46,044 nt of DNA from Antarcticimicrobium sp. (GCF_029212575.1 NZ_JARGPK010000032.1:1-46044); one strand, 5' to 3'. Counted from the first letter of the stretch, positions 1-8,934 are shown. A program made the numbers and translations. The notes: generated by a model not told the origin, from the sequence alone.

Positions 1-653
1 GATTCCTCCTGGGTCCAGCCCCAGGTGTAATCGGCGGTCAGGTGATAGGCCTTGCGGTCGGCGCCGGAGAGGTTCTTGAGCACCGGCGCCAGTGCGGCGC
101 CCGACATGTAGGCGTTGAAGAAATGGCGGAAGCCATTGGCCTTCTTGTCCTTGCCGGTGGTGTCGTTGGAGTGGGTCAGACCCGCCATGAAAATCACGCC
201 GGCCTCTTGGCAGAGGCCCTGTACCGCGACGGCCACGCCCGAGGACGAACCGCCGGTGATCATGATGGCGCCGTCCTTTTCGATCATCGACTTGGCCGAT
301 GCGCGGGCGGCGTCCGATTTGGTCTGGGTGTCGCCGGTGACGAAATCGACCTTCTTGCCCAGGATGCCGTTGCCCTGCAGCGCCTTGGACGAGAACGTGT
401 TCATCATGCCGCCGTCGCCGCCGCCGTTCAGGTGCTCGACCGCCAGTTCATAGGCGCGCAGCTCGTCCGCGCCCTCGTCGGCATAGGGGCCGGTCTGGGG
501 CACGTTGAAGCCCAGCGTGACCGAACCGCCGGTGGGCTCGTTCATGTAGGCGGCAGCGGACGACGCCGTGAAGATCGTCGGCAGCGCAACGCCGGCACCG
601 GCGATCGCGCCGGTTTTCAGCACGCCGCGACGTGTGACATCATTCTTGGACAT
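1..653 (-). CDS. ABC transporter substrate-binding protein, N-terminal part
   Basis: This is the first ~217 residues of a periplasmic binding protein of the branched-chain amino acid/urea/amide type; the gene runs off the left edge. The start ATG at 653 has a strong Shine-Dalgarno (GGGAGGA) 7-8 nt upstream. The N-terminus carries a Tat-like signal (TRRGVLKTGA, then a hydrophobic stretch ending near TASSAAA), so the product is probably exported folded. The mature part begins with a GSVTLGFNVPQTGPYA-type strand, followed by a GGSSSGVAVAVQGLCQE segment typical of the LivK/UrtA fold. The ligand cannot be told from this half. It diverges from the ScfR-like gene across a 230-bp region. Confidence 0.85.
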   Translation of the reverse strand, partial: MSKNDVTRRGVLKTGAIAGAGVALPTIFTASSAAAYMNEPTGGSVTLGFNVPQTGPYADEGADELRAYELAVEHLNGGGDGGMMNTFSSKALQGNGILGKKVDFVTGDTQTKSDAARASAKSMIEKDGAIMITGGSSSGVAVAVQGLCQEAGVIFMAGLTHSNDTTGKDKKANGFRHFFNAYMSGAALAPVLKNLSGADRKAYHLTADYTWGWTQEE

Positions 654-717
654 AAATATCCTCCCATTTCGTGGATCGCGCCGCAGAGCTCCTCACTCCT
701 GAGGCGGCGCGTGCACG

Positions 718-784
718 TATTGTGCAAATTTAGTATGATGGGGGTTCGGAAAATTTCGCAATAAGTCCCTTGAAATGCACAATA
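718..784. promoter_or_regulatory. Divergent promoter region with 9-bp inverted repeat
   Basis: The 654-886 gap between two divergent genes is AT-rich compared with its surroundings. It holds an exact inverted repeat, TATTGTGCA (718-726) and TGCACAATA (776-784). The region is a plausible operator, perhaps for the ScfR-like regulator encoded next to it. The assignment is inference; only the symmetry is seen. Confidence 0.35.
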
Positions 785-886
785 TTTTTGTCAACAAATG
801 AACAGGAATGGCAGAGTCGTTGTAAAGTTTCTTATGTCGCAGTGCAGAAAGGCATTGAAAACCAATGAAAAAGAAAGCCCGACGTC

Positions 887-2197
887 ATGCCTCGTGACAC
901 CCTGACCGGCAGCCGCATCCGCGAACGCCGGGGGATCAAGGGGGTGCGCCAGGCCGATCTGGCGCGGCAGGTCGGGATCTCGCCGTCCTATCTGAACCTG
1001 ATCGAGCACAACCGGCGCAGAATCGGAGGCAAGCTCCTGGTCGATATCGCCGAGGTGCTCGGGGTCGAGCCACAGATGCTGACCGAGGGCGCCGAGGCGG
1101 CGCTGATCGCCACCCTGCGCGAGGCCGCAGCGGGGGCCGGGGTCGCCATCACCGAAACCGACCGTGCCGAGGAGCTTGCCGGCCGGTTTCCCGGCTGGGC
1201 CGAGGCGCTGGCCTGGTCGCACCGCCGCATCGCCTCGCTGGAGCGCACGGTCGAGACGCTGTCGGACCGGCTGACCCACGATCCCCGGCTCGCCGCCTCT
1301 CTGCACGAGGTTCTGTCGACCGCCGCCGCGATCCGGTCCACCGCCTCGATCCTGGCCGAGACCGGAGAGTTGGAGCCCGAATGGCGCGACCGGTTTCACC
1401 GCAACCTGAACGAGGACAGCGTCCGTCTGGCCGACAGTTCCAAGGCGTTGGTCAACTACCTTGACGAAAACGAGGCGGGGGAGGAGCATCGCGGCGCTCC
1501 GCAGGAGGAGGTCGAGGCCTTCATGATGGCAAACGGGCATCATTTTCCCGCGCTGGAGGCTGGTTCCGCCACGCCGGAGGAGATCGTCGCGACGGCCCCG
1601 GAACTGACCGGGCGTGCCGCGCGGGAAGTGACCCGCGCGGTGCTGGACCAATATGCAGCGGATGCCGCAGCGATGCCCCTGGCGGCCTTCGGGCGCGAGG
1701 TGCAATCGGTTGGCGTCGATCCGCTGGCACTGGCCAGCGCCTTCGACGTTGACCTGCCTGCGGTGTTCCGGCGCGTCGCGGCCCTGCCGGAGGATGTCCT
1801 GCCGGGCGAGGTCGGTCTGGTGGTCTGCGACGCCTCGGGCAGCATCCTGTTCCGCAAGGCGGTGACCGGCTTTGCCCTGCCGCGGTATGGCGAGGCCTGC
1901 CCGCTCTGGCCGCTGTTCACCGCGCTGAACCGGCCGCTGGTGCCGATCCGCCGCCGGGTGTCGCAACAGGGGCGCACGGCGGTCGAGTTCGACTGCCTGG
2001 CGGTGGCATGGCCCGATGGGCAACCAGGGTTTGAACGTGATCCGCTCTACCGCTCGATCATGCTGATCCTGCCGGTCAGGCCGGGCGACGGCGATGGCGC
2101 GGTACTGGTTCAGCCGGTGGGCAGCACCTGCCGGGTCTGCCCGCGAACCGGCTGCGGCGCTCGGCGTGAGCCGTCGATCCTGAGCGACGGGCTCTGA
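887..2197 (+). CDS. XRE-family regulator of ScfR/RamB type (short-chain acyl-CoA regulator)
   Basis: A 436-residue DNA-binding regulator. An XRE helix-turn-helix occupies about residues 9-63 (RQADLARQVGISPSYLNLIE). The long C-terminal part is of the DUF2083 type and ends in the cysteine signature CRVCPRTGCGARREPSI (Cys 415, 418 and 423). Proteins of this architecture regulate propionyl/acetyl-CoA metabolism (RamB in actinobacteria, ScfR in proteobacteria) and respond to short-chain acyl-CoA. Length matches the family. The ATG at 887 is followed directly by the HTH domain. It sits just ahead of a two-component trio of a kind often tied to acetate use, which supports a carbon-metabolism role. 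Confidence 0.88.
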   Translation: MPRDTLTGSRIRERRGIKGVRQADLARQVGISPSYLNLIEHNRRRIGGKLLVDIAEVLGVEPQMLTEGAEAALIATLREAAAGAGVAITETDRAEELAGRFPGWAEALAWSHRRIASLERTVETLSDRLTHDPRLAASLHEVLSTAAAIRSTASILAETGELEPEWRDRFHRNLNEDSVRLADSSKALVNYLDENEAGEEHRGAPQEEVEAFMMANGHHFPALEAGSATPEEIVATAPELTGRAAREVTRAVLDQYAADAAAMPLAAFGREVQSVGVDPLALASAFDVDLPAVFRRVAALPEDVLPGEVGLVVCDASGSILFRKAVTGFALPRYGEACPLWPLFTALNRPLVPIRRRVSQQGRTAVEFDCLAVAWPDGQPGFERDPLYRSIMLILPVRPGDGDGAVLVQPVGSTCRVCPRTGCGARREPSILSDGL

Positions 2198-2314
2198 TAG
2201 GGCGGGGGGTGGCAACCGTGAATGTTGCGGTCCGGTTGTTGCGTGGACATACTGCTGAAAGGCAATAGAATTGCGCGGTCGCGAGGCGGCACACCTGGGG
2301 AGGGATGGTCTGGC

Positions 2315-2695
2315 ATGGGTCGACATGTTCTGCTGATCGAAGACGAAGCAAATATTTCCGAGGCGATCCGCTTCCTGCTCACGCGGGAGGGATGGAATGT
2401 GGACACACATGCCGACGGCAGCGATGCCGTCGAGCTCATCCGCGCCGCCCGGCCGGACCTGGTGATCCTCGACGTGATGCTGCCGGGCAAGAGCGGAATG
2501 GACATCCTGCGGGAGCTGCGCGAGAGCGACGGACTTCGCGATCTGCCGGTTCTGATGCTGACCGCGCGCGGCCAGTCGCGCGATCGGGAAATGGCGGAAA
2601 AGGCCGGGGTCAGCCGTTTCATGACCAAGCCGTTTTCCAATGCCGAGGTTCTGACCGCGGTGCGCGACCTTCACGCGCAGGCCTCGCGGCCATGA
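2315..2695 (+). CDS. Single-domain response regulator
   Basis: A 126-residue CheY-like receiver with no output domain. Conserved positions are visible: acidic pair E9/D10, phospho-acceptor D53 in VILDVMLPGKSG, T83 and K105 in FMTKPFS. The reading frame is open upstream to 2222, but the ATG at 2315 has GGGGAGGG about ten bases before it and starts directly with the first beta strand, so it is the likely start. Its stop overlaps the next ATG (ATGA), giving translational coupling with the membrane protein and kinase. It probably accepts phosphate from the kinase at 3018-5699. Confidence 0.92.
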   Translation: MGRHVLLIEDEANISEAIRFLLTREGWNVDTHADGSDAVELIRAARPDLVILDVMLPGKSGMDILRELRESDGLRDLPVLMLTARGQSRDREMAEKAGVSRFMTKPFSNAEVLTAVRDLHAQASRP

Positions 2696-3018
2696 CCGGA
2701 GACGGCGACGGGACGGACCGAAGGTCGCCAGCGGTGTTCCTGGAACGCCAGACCTATCGCCGGCGCCGGTTGATGGACGCGGCGCGGTTGTTGCCGGTCC
2801 TGGGCGCGCTCCTGTTCGCCGTGCCGCTTCTGTGGCCGGGGGCCGAGGATGCCGGCGCGGCGGCGCCGCTGCCCACGTCGCGCGCGATCCGTTACATCTT
2901 CCTGGTCTGGGCGCTGCTGATCCTGGGCAATATCTGGTTCGGGCTGCTCACGCGCGGCTGGTCAGGACCCGGACGCGCCGAGGACGAGGCCGAGGTGCCG
3001 GAACGGGGACTCGGCTGA
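2692..3018 (+). CDS. Small two-helix membrane protein
   Basis: A 108-residue protein overlapping the response regulator by four bases (ATGA) and the kinase start by one (TGATG). It has a basic N-terminus (RQTYRRRRL), a first hydrophobic segment (about residues 33-50) and a second (about 68-86, IRYIFLVWALLILGNIWFGL). Size, topology and position before a sodium/solute-symporter domain recall the small partners encoded before symporters such as ActP. No family was recognised with certainty. The tight coupling suggests a subunit or assembly partner of the symporter-kinase. Confidence 0.75.
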   Translation: MTGDGDGTDRRSPAVFLERQTYRRRRLMDAARLLPVLGALLFAVPLLWPGAEDAGAAAPLPTSRAIRYIFLVWALLILGNIWFGLLTRGWSGPGRAEDEAEVPERGLG

Positions 3019-5699
3019 TGGCAACGCTGAACCTCATGGTGCTGGTCTGCCTGGCCTATGTGGCGCTGCTGTTCATCGTCGCCTTTGCCGCCGACCGGCT
3101 GGCCGCGACCGGGCGCAGCACCTGGTTGCGCTCGCCGCTGATCTACACGTTGTCGCTGTCGATCTACTGCACCGCCTGGACATTTTACGGCGCGGTGGGC
3201 TACGCGGCGCGCTCGGGGCTGGAATATGTCACCATCTACCTCGGTCCCACGCTGGTGATGGTGGGCTGGTGGTGGGGGCTGCGCAAGCTGGTGCGGGTCG
3301 GCCGCAGCCAGCGCGTCACCTCGGTCGCCGACCTGATCTCGTCCCGCTACGGCAAATCGAACCTGCTGGCGATCTGCGTCACCATCCTCGCGGTGATCGG
3401 GATCACCCCCTATATCGCGCTGCAACTGCAGTCGATCACTCTGTCCTTCTCGATCTTCTTCGAGGATGCGCCGGTCGGCGGGTTCAGCGATGCCTCGGTG
3501 GTGTTCTGGGTCGCCGCGGGGCTGGCGGTCTTCGCGATCCTGTTCGGCACCCGCAATCTGGACGCCAACGAACGTCACCACGGCGTGGTCACCGCCATCG
3601 CGCTGGAGGCGGTGGTCAAGCTGATCGCGCTGCTCGCGGTCGGCGTGTTCGTCGTCTGGGGCCTGTCGGGCGGCGTGTCCGAGACCATGGCCCGGATCGA
3701 CGCCTCGCCGATCGGCGAATGGCAGGTCAACGGCAGCCGCTGGGCCACGATCACCTTTCTCGCCGTCGCGGCTTTTGTCTGCCTGCCGCGGATGTTCCAG
3801 GTGATGGTGGTCGAGAACGACGACGAACGCCACCTGCGCACCGCGGCCTGGGCCTTTCCGACCTATCTGCTGCTGATCAGCCTTTTCGTCGTGCCGATCG
3901 CCGTGGTCGGGCTGGAGGTGATGCCTGAGGGGTCCAACCCGGACATGTTCGTGCTCACCGTGCCACTGAGCCAGGGCAAGGACACGCTGGCTATGCTGTC
4001 GTTCCTTGGCGGCTTTTCCTCGGCCACCTCGATGGTGATCGTTGCCGCGATGGCGCTGTCGACCATGGTGTCGAACCATGTTGTGATGCCGATCTGGCTG
4101 TCGTCGCAGGCCGACCGCGCCTCGGTCTCGGGCGATGTGCGCCATGTGATCCTGCTGGCGCGCCGGGTGTCGATCGCGGTGATCATGGTGCTGGGATACT
4201 TCTATTTCCGGCTGTCGGGGGGCGGCGCGGCGCTGGCCTCGATCGGGCTGATCTCCTTTGCCGGTATCGCTCAGATCCTGCCGTCGCTGGTCGGCGGGCT
4301 GTTCTGGCGCGGGGCCACGCGCAGCGGCGCGCTGGCCGGCCTGACGCTGGGCTTCGCGCTCTGGCTCTATACCCTGCTGCTGCCGGGGCTCGGCGGCGGG
4401 CTGATGCCCGATGGGGTGCTCAGCGACGGCCCCTTCGGCATCGGCTGGCTGCGACCGCAGGCGCTGTTCGGGATCGAGGGGCTCGATCCCATCGTGCATT
4501 CGGTGATGTGGAGCATGCTGCTCAACACGGCGGCCTTCTGCGCCGCCTCGCTGCTGAGCTTCCCCTCGCCACTGGAGCGGCTGCAGGGGGCGCAGTTCGT
4601 CAATGTGTTCGACCATTCCGCCGGGCCGCGCGGCTGGACCGGATCTGTCGCGCAGAGCGAGGATCTGATGATCATGTCGCAGCGCATCCTCGGCGCGCGC
4701 GAGGCGCAGGAGCTGTTCCAGCGCGAGGCGGCGCTGCAGGGTGGGCGCGGGCATCTGCCCGAACCGACTCCGATGTTTCTGGAGCGGCTGGAGCGCGAGC
4801 TGTCCGGTTCGGTGGGGGCGGCGGCGGCACACGCGATGATCGGGCAGATCGTCGGCGGCTCGTCGGTGTCGGTCGAGGACCTGCTGGCGGTGGCGGACGA
4901 AAGCGCCCAGCTGATGGAGTATTCCAGCCAGCTCGAAGTGAAATCGACCGAACTGGCGCGCACCGCGAAACAGCTGCGCGAGGCGAATGAGAAACTGACC
5001 CAGATTTCGCTGCAAAAGGATGCGTTCCTCGGCCAGATCAGCCATGAGCTACGCACGCCGATGACCTCGATCCGGGCGTTCTCCGAGATCCTGCGCGACA
5101 ACGAGGGGCTCGGCCCCACCGACAAGGTGCGCTATGCGACCATCATCCTCGACGAGGCGCTGCGGCTGACCCGGCTGCTCGATGACCTGCTCGATCTCAG
5201 CGTGCTGGAGAACGGGCAGGTGAACCTGAACATGCGCAGCGGGATACTTGGAGACGTGCTGGACCGGGCGATTTCGACCGCGCTGGCGGGTGAGGAGCGG
5301 CCGCTGGTGGTGAAACGCCGCCGGGCGCAGGAAGGGGTGCGGATGCATACCGATCTGGACCGGCTGGCGCAGGTGTTCATAAACCTGATCGCCAACGCGG
5401 AGAAATACTGCGATTCGGCCAACCCGGAACTGACGATCTCGGTGCATGACGTGGGCGGGCGGCTGGTGGTGGATTTCATCGACAACGGCAGCGGCATTCC
5501 CGCCGAGGTGCAATCCACCGTGTTCGAGAAGTTCTTTCGCGTGAACGCCGAAAAGGCCGGCGGCGCCGGCCTTGGCCTGGCGATCTCCTATGAGATCATG
5601 CAGCGGCTGGGCGGCGATATCGTCTATCTGCAGGGCCAGAGCGGCGGCGCCTTTCGGGTCAGCCTGCCGCTTGAGGGCGACCGGTTAGCGGCGCAGTAG
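3018..5699 (+). CDS. Sodium/solute symporter-histidine kinase hybrid sensor (CrbS/CbrA type)
   Basis: An 893-residue sensor. About the first 530 residues are a polytopic SSS-family transporter domain. A coiled linker (QLEVKSTELARTAKQLREAN) leads into the kinase core: H-box SHELRTPM with His676, N-box around N789-N793, G1 box DNGSGIP from D822, and G2 box GGAGLGLAIS. The start at 3018 overlaps the preceding stop (TGATG). Such fusions (CbrA, CrbS) couple transport or sensing of a small metabolite to control of carbon use, often acetyl-CoA synthetase. With the ScfR-like regulator upstream, acetate or another short-chain acid is a reasonable ligand guess, but that is inference. Confidence 0.92.
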   Translation: MATLNLMVLVCLAYVALLFIVAFAADRLAATGRSTWLRSPLIYTLSLSIYCTAWTFYGAVGYAARSGLEYVTIYLGPTLVMVGWWWGLRKLVRVGRSQRVTSVADLISSRYGKSNLLAICVTILAVIGITPYIALQLQSITLSFSIFFEDAPVGGFSDASVVFWVAAGLAVFAILFGTRNLDANERHHGVVTAIALEAVVKLIALLAVGVFVVWGLSGGVSETMARIDASPIGEWQVNGSRWATITFLAVAAFVCLPRMFQVMVVENDDERHLRTAAWAFPTYLLLISLFVVPIAVVGLEVMPEGSNPDMFVLTVPLSQGKDTLAMLSFLGGFSSATSMVIVAAMALSTMVSNHVVMPIWLSSQADRASVSGDVRHVILLARRVSIAVIMVLGYFYFRLSGGGAALASIGLISFAGIAQILPSLVGGLFWRGATRSGALAGLTLGFALWLYTLLLPGLGGGLMPDGVLSDGPFGIGWLRPQALFGIEGLDPIVHSVMWSMLLNTAAFCAASLLSFPSPLERLQGAQFVNVFDHSAGPRGWTGSVAQSEDLMIMSQRILGAREAQELFQREAALQGGRGHLPEPTPMFLERLERELSGSVGAAAAHAMIGQIVGGSSVSVEDLLAVADESAQLMEYSSQLEVKSTELARTAKQLREANEKLTQISLQKDAFLGQISHELRTPMTSIRAFSEILRDNEGLGPTDKVRYATIILDEALRLTRLLDDLLDLSVLENGQVNLNMRSGILGDVLDRAISTALAGEERPLVVKRRRAQEGVRMHTDLDRLAQVFINLIANAEKYCDSANPELTISVHDVGGRLVVDFIDNGSGIPAEVQSTVFEKFFRVNAEKAGGAGLGLAISYEIMQRLGGDIVYLQGQSGGAFRVSLPLEGDRLAAQ

Positions 5700-5744
5700 A
5701 ACGCGAAACGACACGCAGGTGCCGGGCTCGCCAAGGGCGGTGTC

Positions 5745-6173
5745 TCAGCCCTGTTTCGCCAGATACTCCAGCGCCGGGCGCATGCCGTCGAGCTGATAGC
5801 CCGCGCGGGCAGCGGTCTGCAGGATCTCTTCGGTGGGCATCCGCCCGGCCTGGCCCAGCGCCCAGATCACCGTGCAGCGGGTGCCCGACCGGCAATAGGC
5901 CAGCACCGGCCCGCCGGCCGCCTCGACCAGCTCCCGCTGGCGCGAGGCGTTCTCCGGCGTCAGCGTCTCCTGCACCAGCGGCAATTCCGAAAAGGTCAGC
6001 CCGGCGGCCTCGGCGGCCTGCCGGATCGCGGTGCTGGCCTGGTCGGGGCCGACCTCGGTATCGGGGCGGTTGCAGATCACGGTGGTGAAGCCGGCCGCCG
6101 CGATCGCGGGCAGGTCGCCCGCGTCGATCTGCGGCGAGACGGCATAGCCGGGGGTAAGGGGGCGAATATCCAT
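5745..6173 (-). CDS. TIGR01244-family (DUF442) sulfur transferase/phosphatase
   Basis: A 142-residue protein with a tyrosine-phosphatase/rhodanese-like fold and an active-site loop CRSGTRCT containing the C-x5-R element. It belongs to the family fused to, or encoded beside, beta-lactamase-like hydrolases in bacterial sulfide-detoxification loci. It starts eight bases after the YeeE-like gene stops and is last of a four-gene minus-strand set. The partners (metallo-hydrolase and two YeeE-like proteins) support a role in persulfide or thiosulfate handling. The substrate is inferred from context. Confidence 0.85.
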   Translation of the reverse strand: MDIRPLTPGYAVSPQIDAGDLPAIAAAGFTTVICNRPDTEVGPDQASTAIRQAAEAAGLTFSELPLVQETLTPENASRQRELVEAAGGPVLAYCRSGTRCTVIWALGQAGRMPTEEILQTAARAGYQLDGMRPALEYLAKQG

Positions 6174-6181
6174 GCCTCCCC

Positions 6182-6613
6182 TTACGCGGTGGTGGCGATC
6201 CTGTCCAGATTACGGCCGATCACCGGGGCAACCCCCATGCCGGTCAGCATCGCTGCCATGAACAGCAGCCCCTCGACCCCGTTATAGGTGAGCGAGGCTA
6301 CCGCCGGTCCCGGGCACAGCCCGGCCAGCCCCCAGCCCATGCCGAACAGGACCGAGCCGGTGATCAGCCGGTGATCCAGCTCGGGACGCGGCAGGTCGGG
6401 AAACGCGCCGCCCACCAGTGGCTTGCGTCCCTCGGTCAGCCGCCAGGCGAAGAACATCGGGATGATGGCGCCGCCCATGACAAAGGCCAGCGTCGGATCC
6501 CAGTTGCCGAACACGTCAAGCCAGCCCTGCACCTTGGTGGTGTCGGTCATGCCCGAGACGAACAACCCGCCGCCGAACAGGCTGCCGGCGAGAAGCGAAA
6601 GCAGGATACGCAT
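6182..6613 (-). CDS. YeeE/YedE-type membrane protein, second half-size protein
   Basis: A 143-residue membrane protein (MRILLSLLAGSLFGGGLFVSGM...) with four or so hydrophobic segments and the family signature GLAGLCPGPAV. It is one of two half-size proteins that together match full-length YeeE/YedE, a thiosulfate-type transporter family. The ATG at 6613 overlaps the stop of the partner gene (TGATG), so the two are translationally coupled and probably form one channel. The frame stays open further upstream, but that would run through the partner gene. Confidence 0.88.
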   Translation of the reverse strand: MRILLSLLAGSLFGGGLFVSGMTDTTKVQGWLDVFGNWDPTLAFVMGGAIIPMFFAWRLTEGRKPLVGGAFPDLPRPELDHRLITGSVLFGMGWGLAGLCPGPAVASLTYNGVEGLLFMAAMLTGMGVAPVIGRNLDRIATTA

Positions 6614-7041
6614 CAGACCACCTCCAGCACGTGACGGAACAGCACCAGCATCAGGCCGCCGGCGAGGATGTAGAACACCGTCGCCACGATCCCGCGCAGC
6701 GACAGCCGCGAGATACCGCAGACCCCGTGCCCCGAGGTGCAGCCGTTGGCGATCCGCGTGCCGACCCCGACCAGCAGGCCGGCGGTGACGATCACCCAGA
6801 CATCCTTGGTCATGTGGGTGTCGATGCCGACGTTGTAGAGCGGCCACAGGATCAGCGGCATCACCACCACCCCGACCAGGAACGCGATCCGTTCCCAGGC
6901 CGTGGTCCAGCCGCTGCCGTCCACCAGACCGCCGATGATGCCCGAGGCGCCCATGATCCGCCCGTTGCCAAGCAGATACACAGCGCCGCCCGTCCCGATC
7001 AGCATACCGCCGACCAGGCCCCAAATCCAATCCGTTTCCAT
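6613..7041 (-). CDS. YeeE/YedE-type membrane protein, first half-size protein
   Basis: A 142-residue membrane protein beginning METDWIWGLVGGMLIGTG. It has several transmembrane segments and the conserved RIANGCTSGHGVCG motif, whose cysteine belongs to the conduction pathway in this family. The start at 7041 fits the family N-terminus; the longer frame to 7149 adds an arginine-rich stretch with no counterpart. It pairs with the following half-size protein. The hydrolase gene upstream and the phosphatase downstream mark a reactive-sulfur import/detoxification cluster. Confidence 0.88.
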   Translation of the reverse strand: METDWIWGLVGGMLIGTGGAVYLLGNGRIMGASGIIGGLVDGSGWTTAWERIAFLVGVVVMPLILWPLYNVGIDTHMTKDVWVIVTAGLLVGVGTRIANGCTSGHGVCGISRLSLRGIVATVFYILAGGLMLVLFRHVLEVV

Positions 7042-7171
7042 GAAGTTCAAGTTTCCCTGTAATGTTCGCGCGTTTGTCCGGCGGCGGGCTCTTTCGGTCC
7101 GGTCGCCGGGTTTCCTGTCGGCAGCGGCCCGATCCCGGCCCGCCGCCATGTCCTGTGCCCGGTGCAGGCAG

Positions 7172-8035
7172 TTACAGCTTGTTCACCGGGATCTTGAGAA
7201 AGATGTCGCCCTGCTTGTCGGGCGGCGGCATCTGGCCGGCGCGCATGTTGACCTGCAACGACGGCAGGATCAGGCGCGGCATGCTCAGCGTGGCATCGCG
7301 GGCATCGCGCATCTGCACGAAGTCCTCGATCTTCTTGCCCTGGCCCACGTGGATGTTGAGCGCCTTCTGCTCGCCCACGGTGGTTTCCCAGGCGTATTCG
7401 TCGCGGCCCGGCGCCTTGTAATCATGGCCGACGAAGATGCGGGTCTCGTCGGGCAGCGCCAGGATCTTCTGGATCGACTGGTACAGCGTTTCCGAAGAGC
7501 CGCCCGGAAAGTCGCAGCGCGCGGTGCCGAAATCGGGCATGAACAGCGTGTCCCCGACAAAGGCGGCCTCGCCGATCACATAGGTCAGGCAGGCCGGCGT
7601 GTGGCCCGGCGTGTGCAGCACGTCGCCGCGCATCTGCCCGATCATGAAGCTGTCGCCCTGTTTGAACAGCGCATCGAACTGGCTGCCGTCGCGCTGGAAC
7701 TCGGTGCCCTCGTTGAACACCTTGCCAAAGGTGTCCTGCACCACGGTGATGCGGTCGCCGATGCCGATCTTGCCGCCGACCCTTTCCTGGATGTAGGGCG
7801 CCGCCGACAGGTGGTCGGCATGGACGTGCGATTCCAGGATCCACTCCACCGTCAGGCCCTGGTCCCGGACATAGGCGATGATCTCGTCGGCCGACTTCGT
7901 GTCGGTGCGCCCCGAGGCATTGTCGAAATCCAGCACGCTGTCGACGATGGCGCAGGCTGTTCCGTTGGGGTCGCGGACGACGTAGGACACCGTGAAGGTG
8001 GCTTCGTCGAAAAAGGCTTTCACAAAGGGGGTCAT
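7172..8035 (-). CDS. MBL-fold metallo-hydrolase, persulfide-dioxygenase/Blh type
   Basis: A 287-residue metallo-beta-lactamase-fold enzyme. Metal ligands are all visible: HVHADH (H70, H72, D74, H75), HTPGHT, GDTLF and GHDYK. The family includes ETHE1-like sulfur dioxygenases and Blh proteins, which oxidise glutathione persulfide. The start is taken at 8035 because GGAG lies six bases upstream; an in-frame ATG four codons earlier (8047) is possible. The frame runs on to 8275 without family-like sequence. It is first in a minus-strand set with two YeeE-like genes and a TIGR01244 protein. Confidence 0.88.
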   Translation of the reverse strand: MTPFVKAFFDEATFTVSYVVRDPNGTACAIVDSVLDFDNASGRTDTKSADEIIAYVRDQGLTVEWILESHVHADHLSAAPYIQERVGGKIGIGDRITVVQDTFGKVFNEGTEFQRDGSQFDALFKQGDSFMIGQMRGDVLHTPGHTPACLTYVIGEAAFVGDTLFMPDFGTARCDFPGGSSETLYQSIQKILALPDETRIFVGHDYKAPGRDEYAWETTVGEQKALNIHVGQGKKIEDFVQMRDARDATLSMPRLILPSLQVNMRAGQMPPPDKQGDIFLKIPVNKL

Positions 8036-8305
8036 CAGGATCTCCATTGGCTTCCGTCGAACATATAGTTTTGTCGGAATGTGTTGCAAGGCCGAACTCG
8101 GGGTCGGATCTGGCGCCGCCCGCGCCAGTCGCCAAGCTGCCCGCCGCGCGACCTCCGGTGCCGCGGAATTGGGCGCCTGTCCCGCGAGACGCACGAGGGA
8201 CCGGCGGAAAGGCGCCGAATTTGCCCGCGGAATCGCATGTTCAGATTCGGTTTGGCAAAAGTGACACAAGCTCATGCCATGATACTATTGCGTTGGGAGG
8301 ATGTC
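8036..8305. other. Divergent intergenic region
   Basis: These 270 bases separate the metallo-hydrolase and the small plus-strand gene and must hold both promoters. A short AT-rich patch (about 8058-8070) lies close to the hydrolase start. No convincing operator was seen. Confidence 0.5.
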
Positions 8306-8521
8306 ATGACCGCACACGATCTTTTGACACAGGCCGAGCGGATGGAGAGCAGGATCTCCGCCGCCGATCGGGATCAGCGCCTGGCGCTGCAGCCACAGTT
8401 CAGCCTGATTCTGGAACAGCTCGAAGAACAGGGCGAGCCGGTGCCGAAGCGGTTGCTCCGCCTCGAGGCCGCGCTGACCGAGGAGGCGATCGAGGATCGA
8501 TTCGACAACATGCCGATCTGA
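8306..8521 (+). CDS. Small acidic hypothetical protein
   Basis: A 71-residue protein starting MTAHDLLTQAERMESRIS, with GGGAGG five to six bases before the ATG at 8306. The sequence is strongly helical and amphipathic, with many Glu/Gln and Arg residues and no membrane segment. Its codon use fits the backbone, and the Shine-Dalgarno favours this start over longer in-frame options. I do not recognise a family. It stands alone between divergent and convergent neighbours. Confidence 0.7.
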   Translation: MTAHDLLTQAERMESRISAADRDQRLALQPQFSLILEQLEEQGEPVPKRLLRLEAALTEEAIEDRFDNMPI

Positions 8522-8545
8522 CGGCCTGCCGTGACAGCGGGGCGG

Positions 8546-8767
8546 TCAGCCCAGGTAAGACCCCACCCCGACCAGCATCAGTCCCAGGACGGACAGGCCC
8601 AGCGCACCGAGGTTGACCGGCAGAACCGATTTCAGCACAGCGCGCAGCTTGTCGTCGGGCAGCTTGGCGCGGCGGGCCCGACCGACCCGCAGGATGCACC
8701 AGACCAGCCCGGCCAGCCCGGCCAGCGACATCGCAACGCCGGCCCAGATCATGATGTCGAACAGCAT
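8546..8767 (-). CDS. Small two-helix membrane protein
   Basis: A 73-residue protein with a first hydrophobic helix near residues 4-27 (IMIWAGVAMSLAGLAGLVWCI), a short basic loop (RVGRARRAKLPDDKL) and a second helix near 50-70. This is a hairpin topology, probably in the inner membrane. It lies downstream of cbiZ on the same strand, about 170 bases away, so it may be a separate unit. No family recognised. Confidence 0.7.
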   Translation of the reverse strand: MLFDIMIWAGVAMSLAGLAGLVWCILRVGRARRAKLPDDKLRAVLKSVLPVNLGALGLSVLGLMLVGVGSYLG

Positions 8768-8934
8768 GGGTCATCTCCCCGGTTTCGAATTGCCCCGCCG
8801 GTATCGGATCGCGGCAGGGGGTGCAAGGCGGTGTGGGGGGCAATGTCGTTTCGGCTCGGGTTTCCTGTCATCCTCGCGAAGGCGGGGGGCTGTTCGCGTG
8901 ACCCTGTTCCCTTGACGGGCAGGCCCCCCCACCT

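Noticed and set aside
791-2674. 627-codon minus-strand frame opposite the ScfR-like and response-regulator genes
   Set aside because: It is a GC-rich shadow; the plus strand codes for recognisable domains in full and the minus protein has no motif.
2892-5045. 717-codon minus-strand frame opposite the histidine kinase
   Set aside because: Composition is His/Arg/Asp/Gln-rich, as expected from antisense of high-GC coding DNA.
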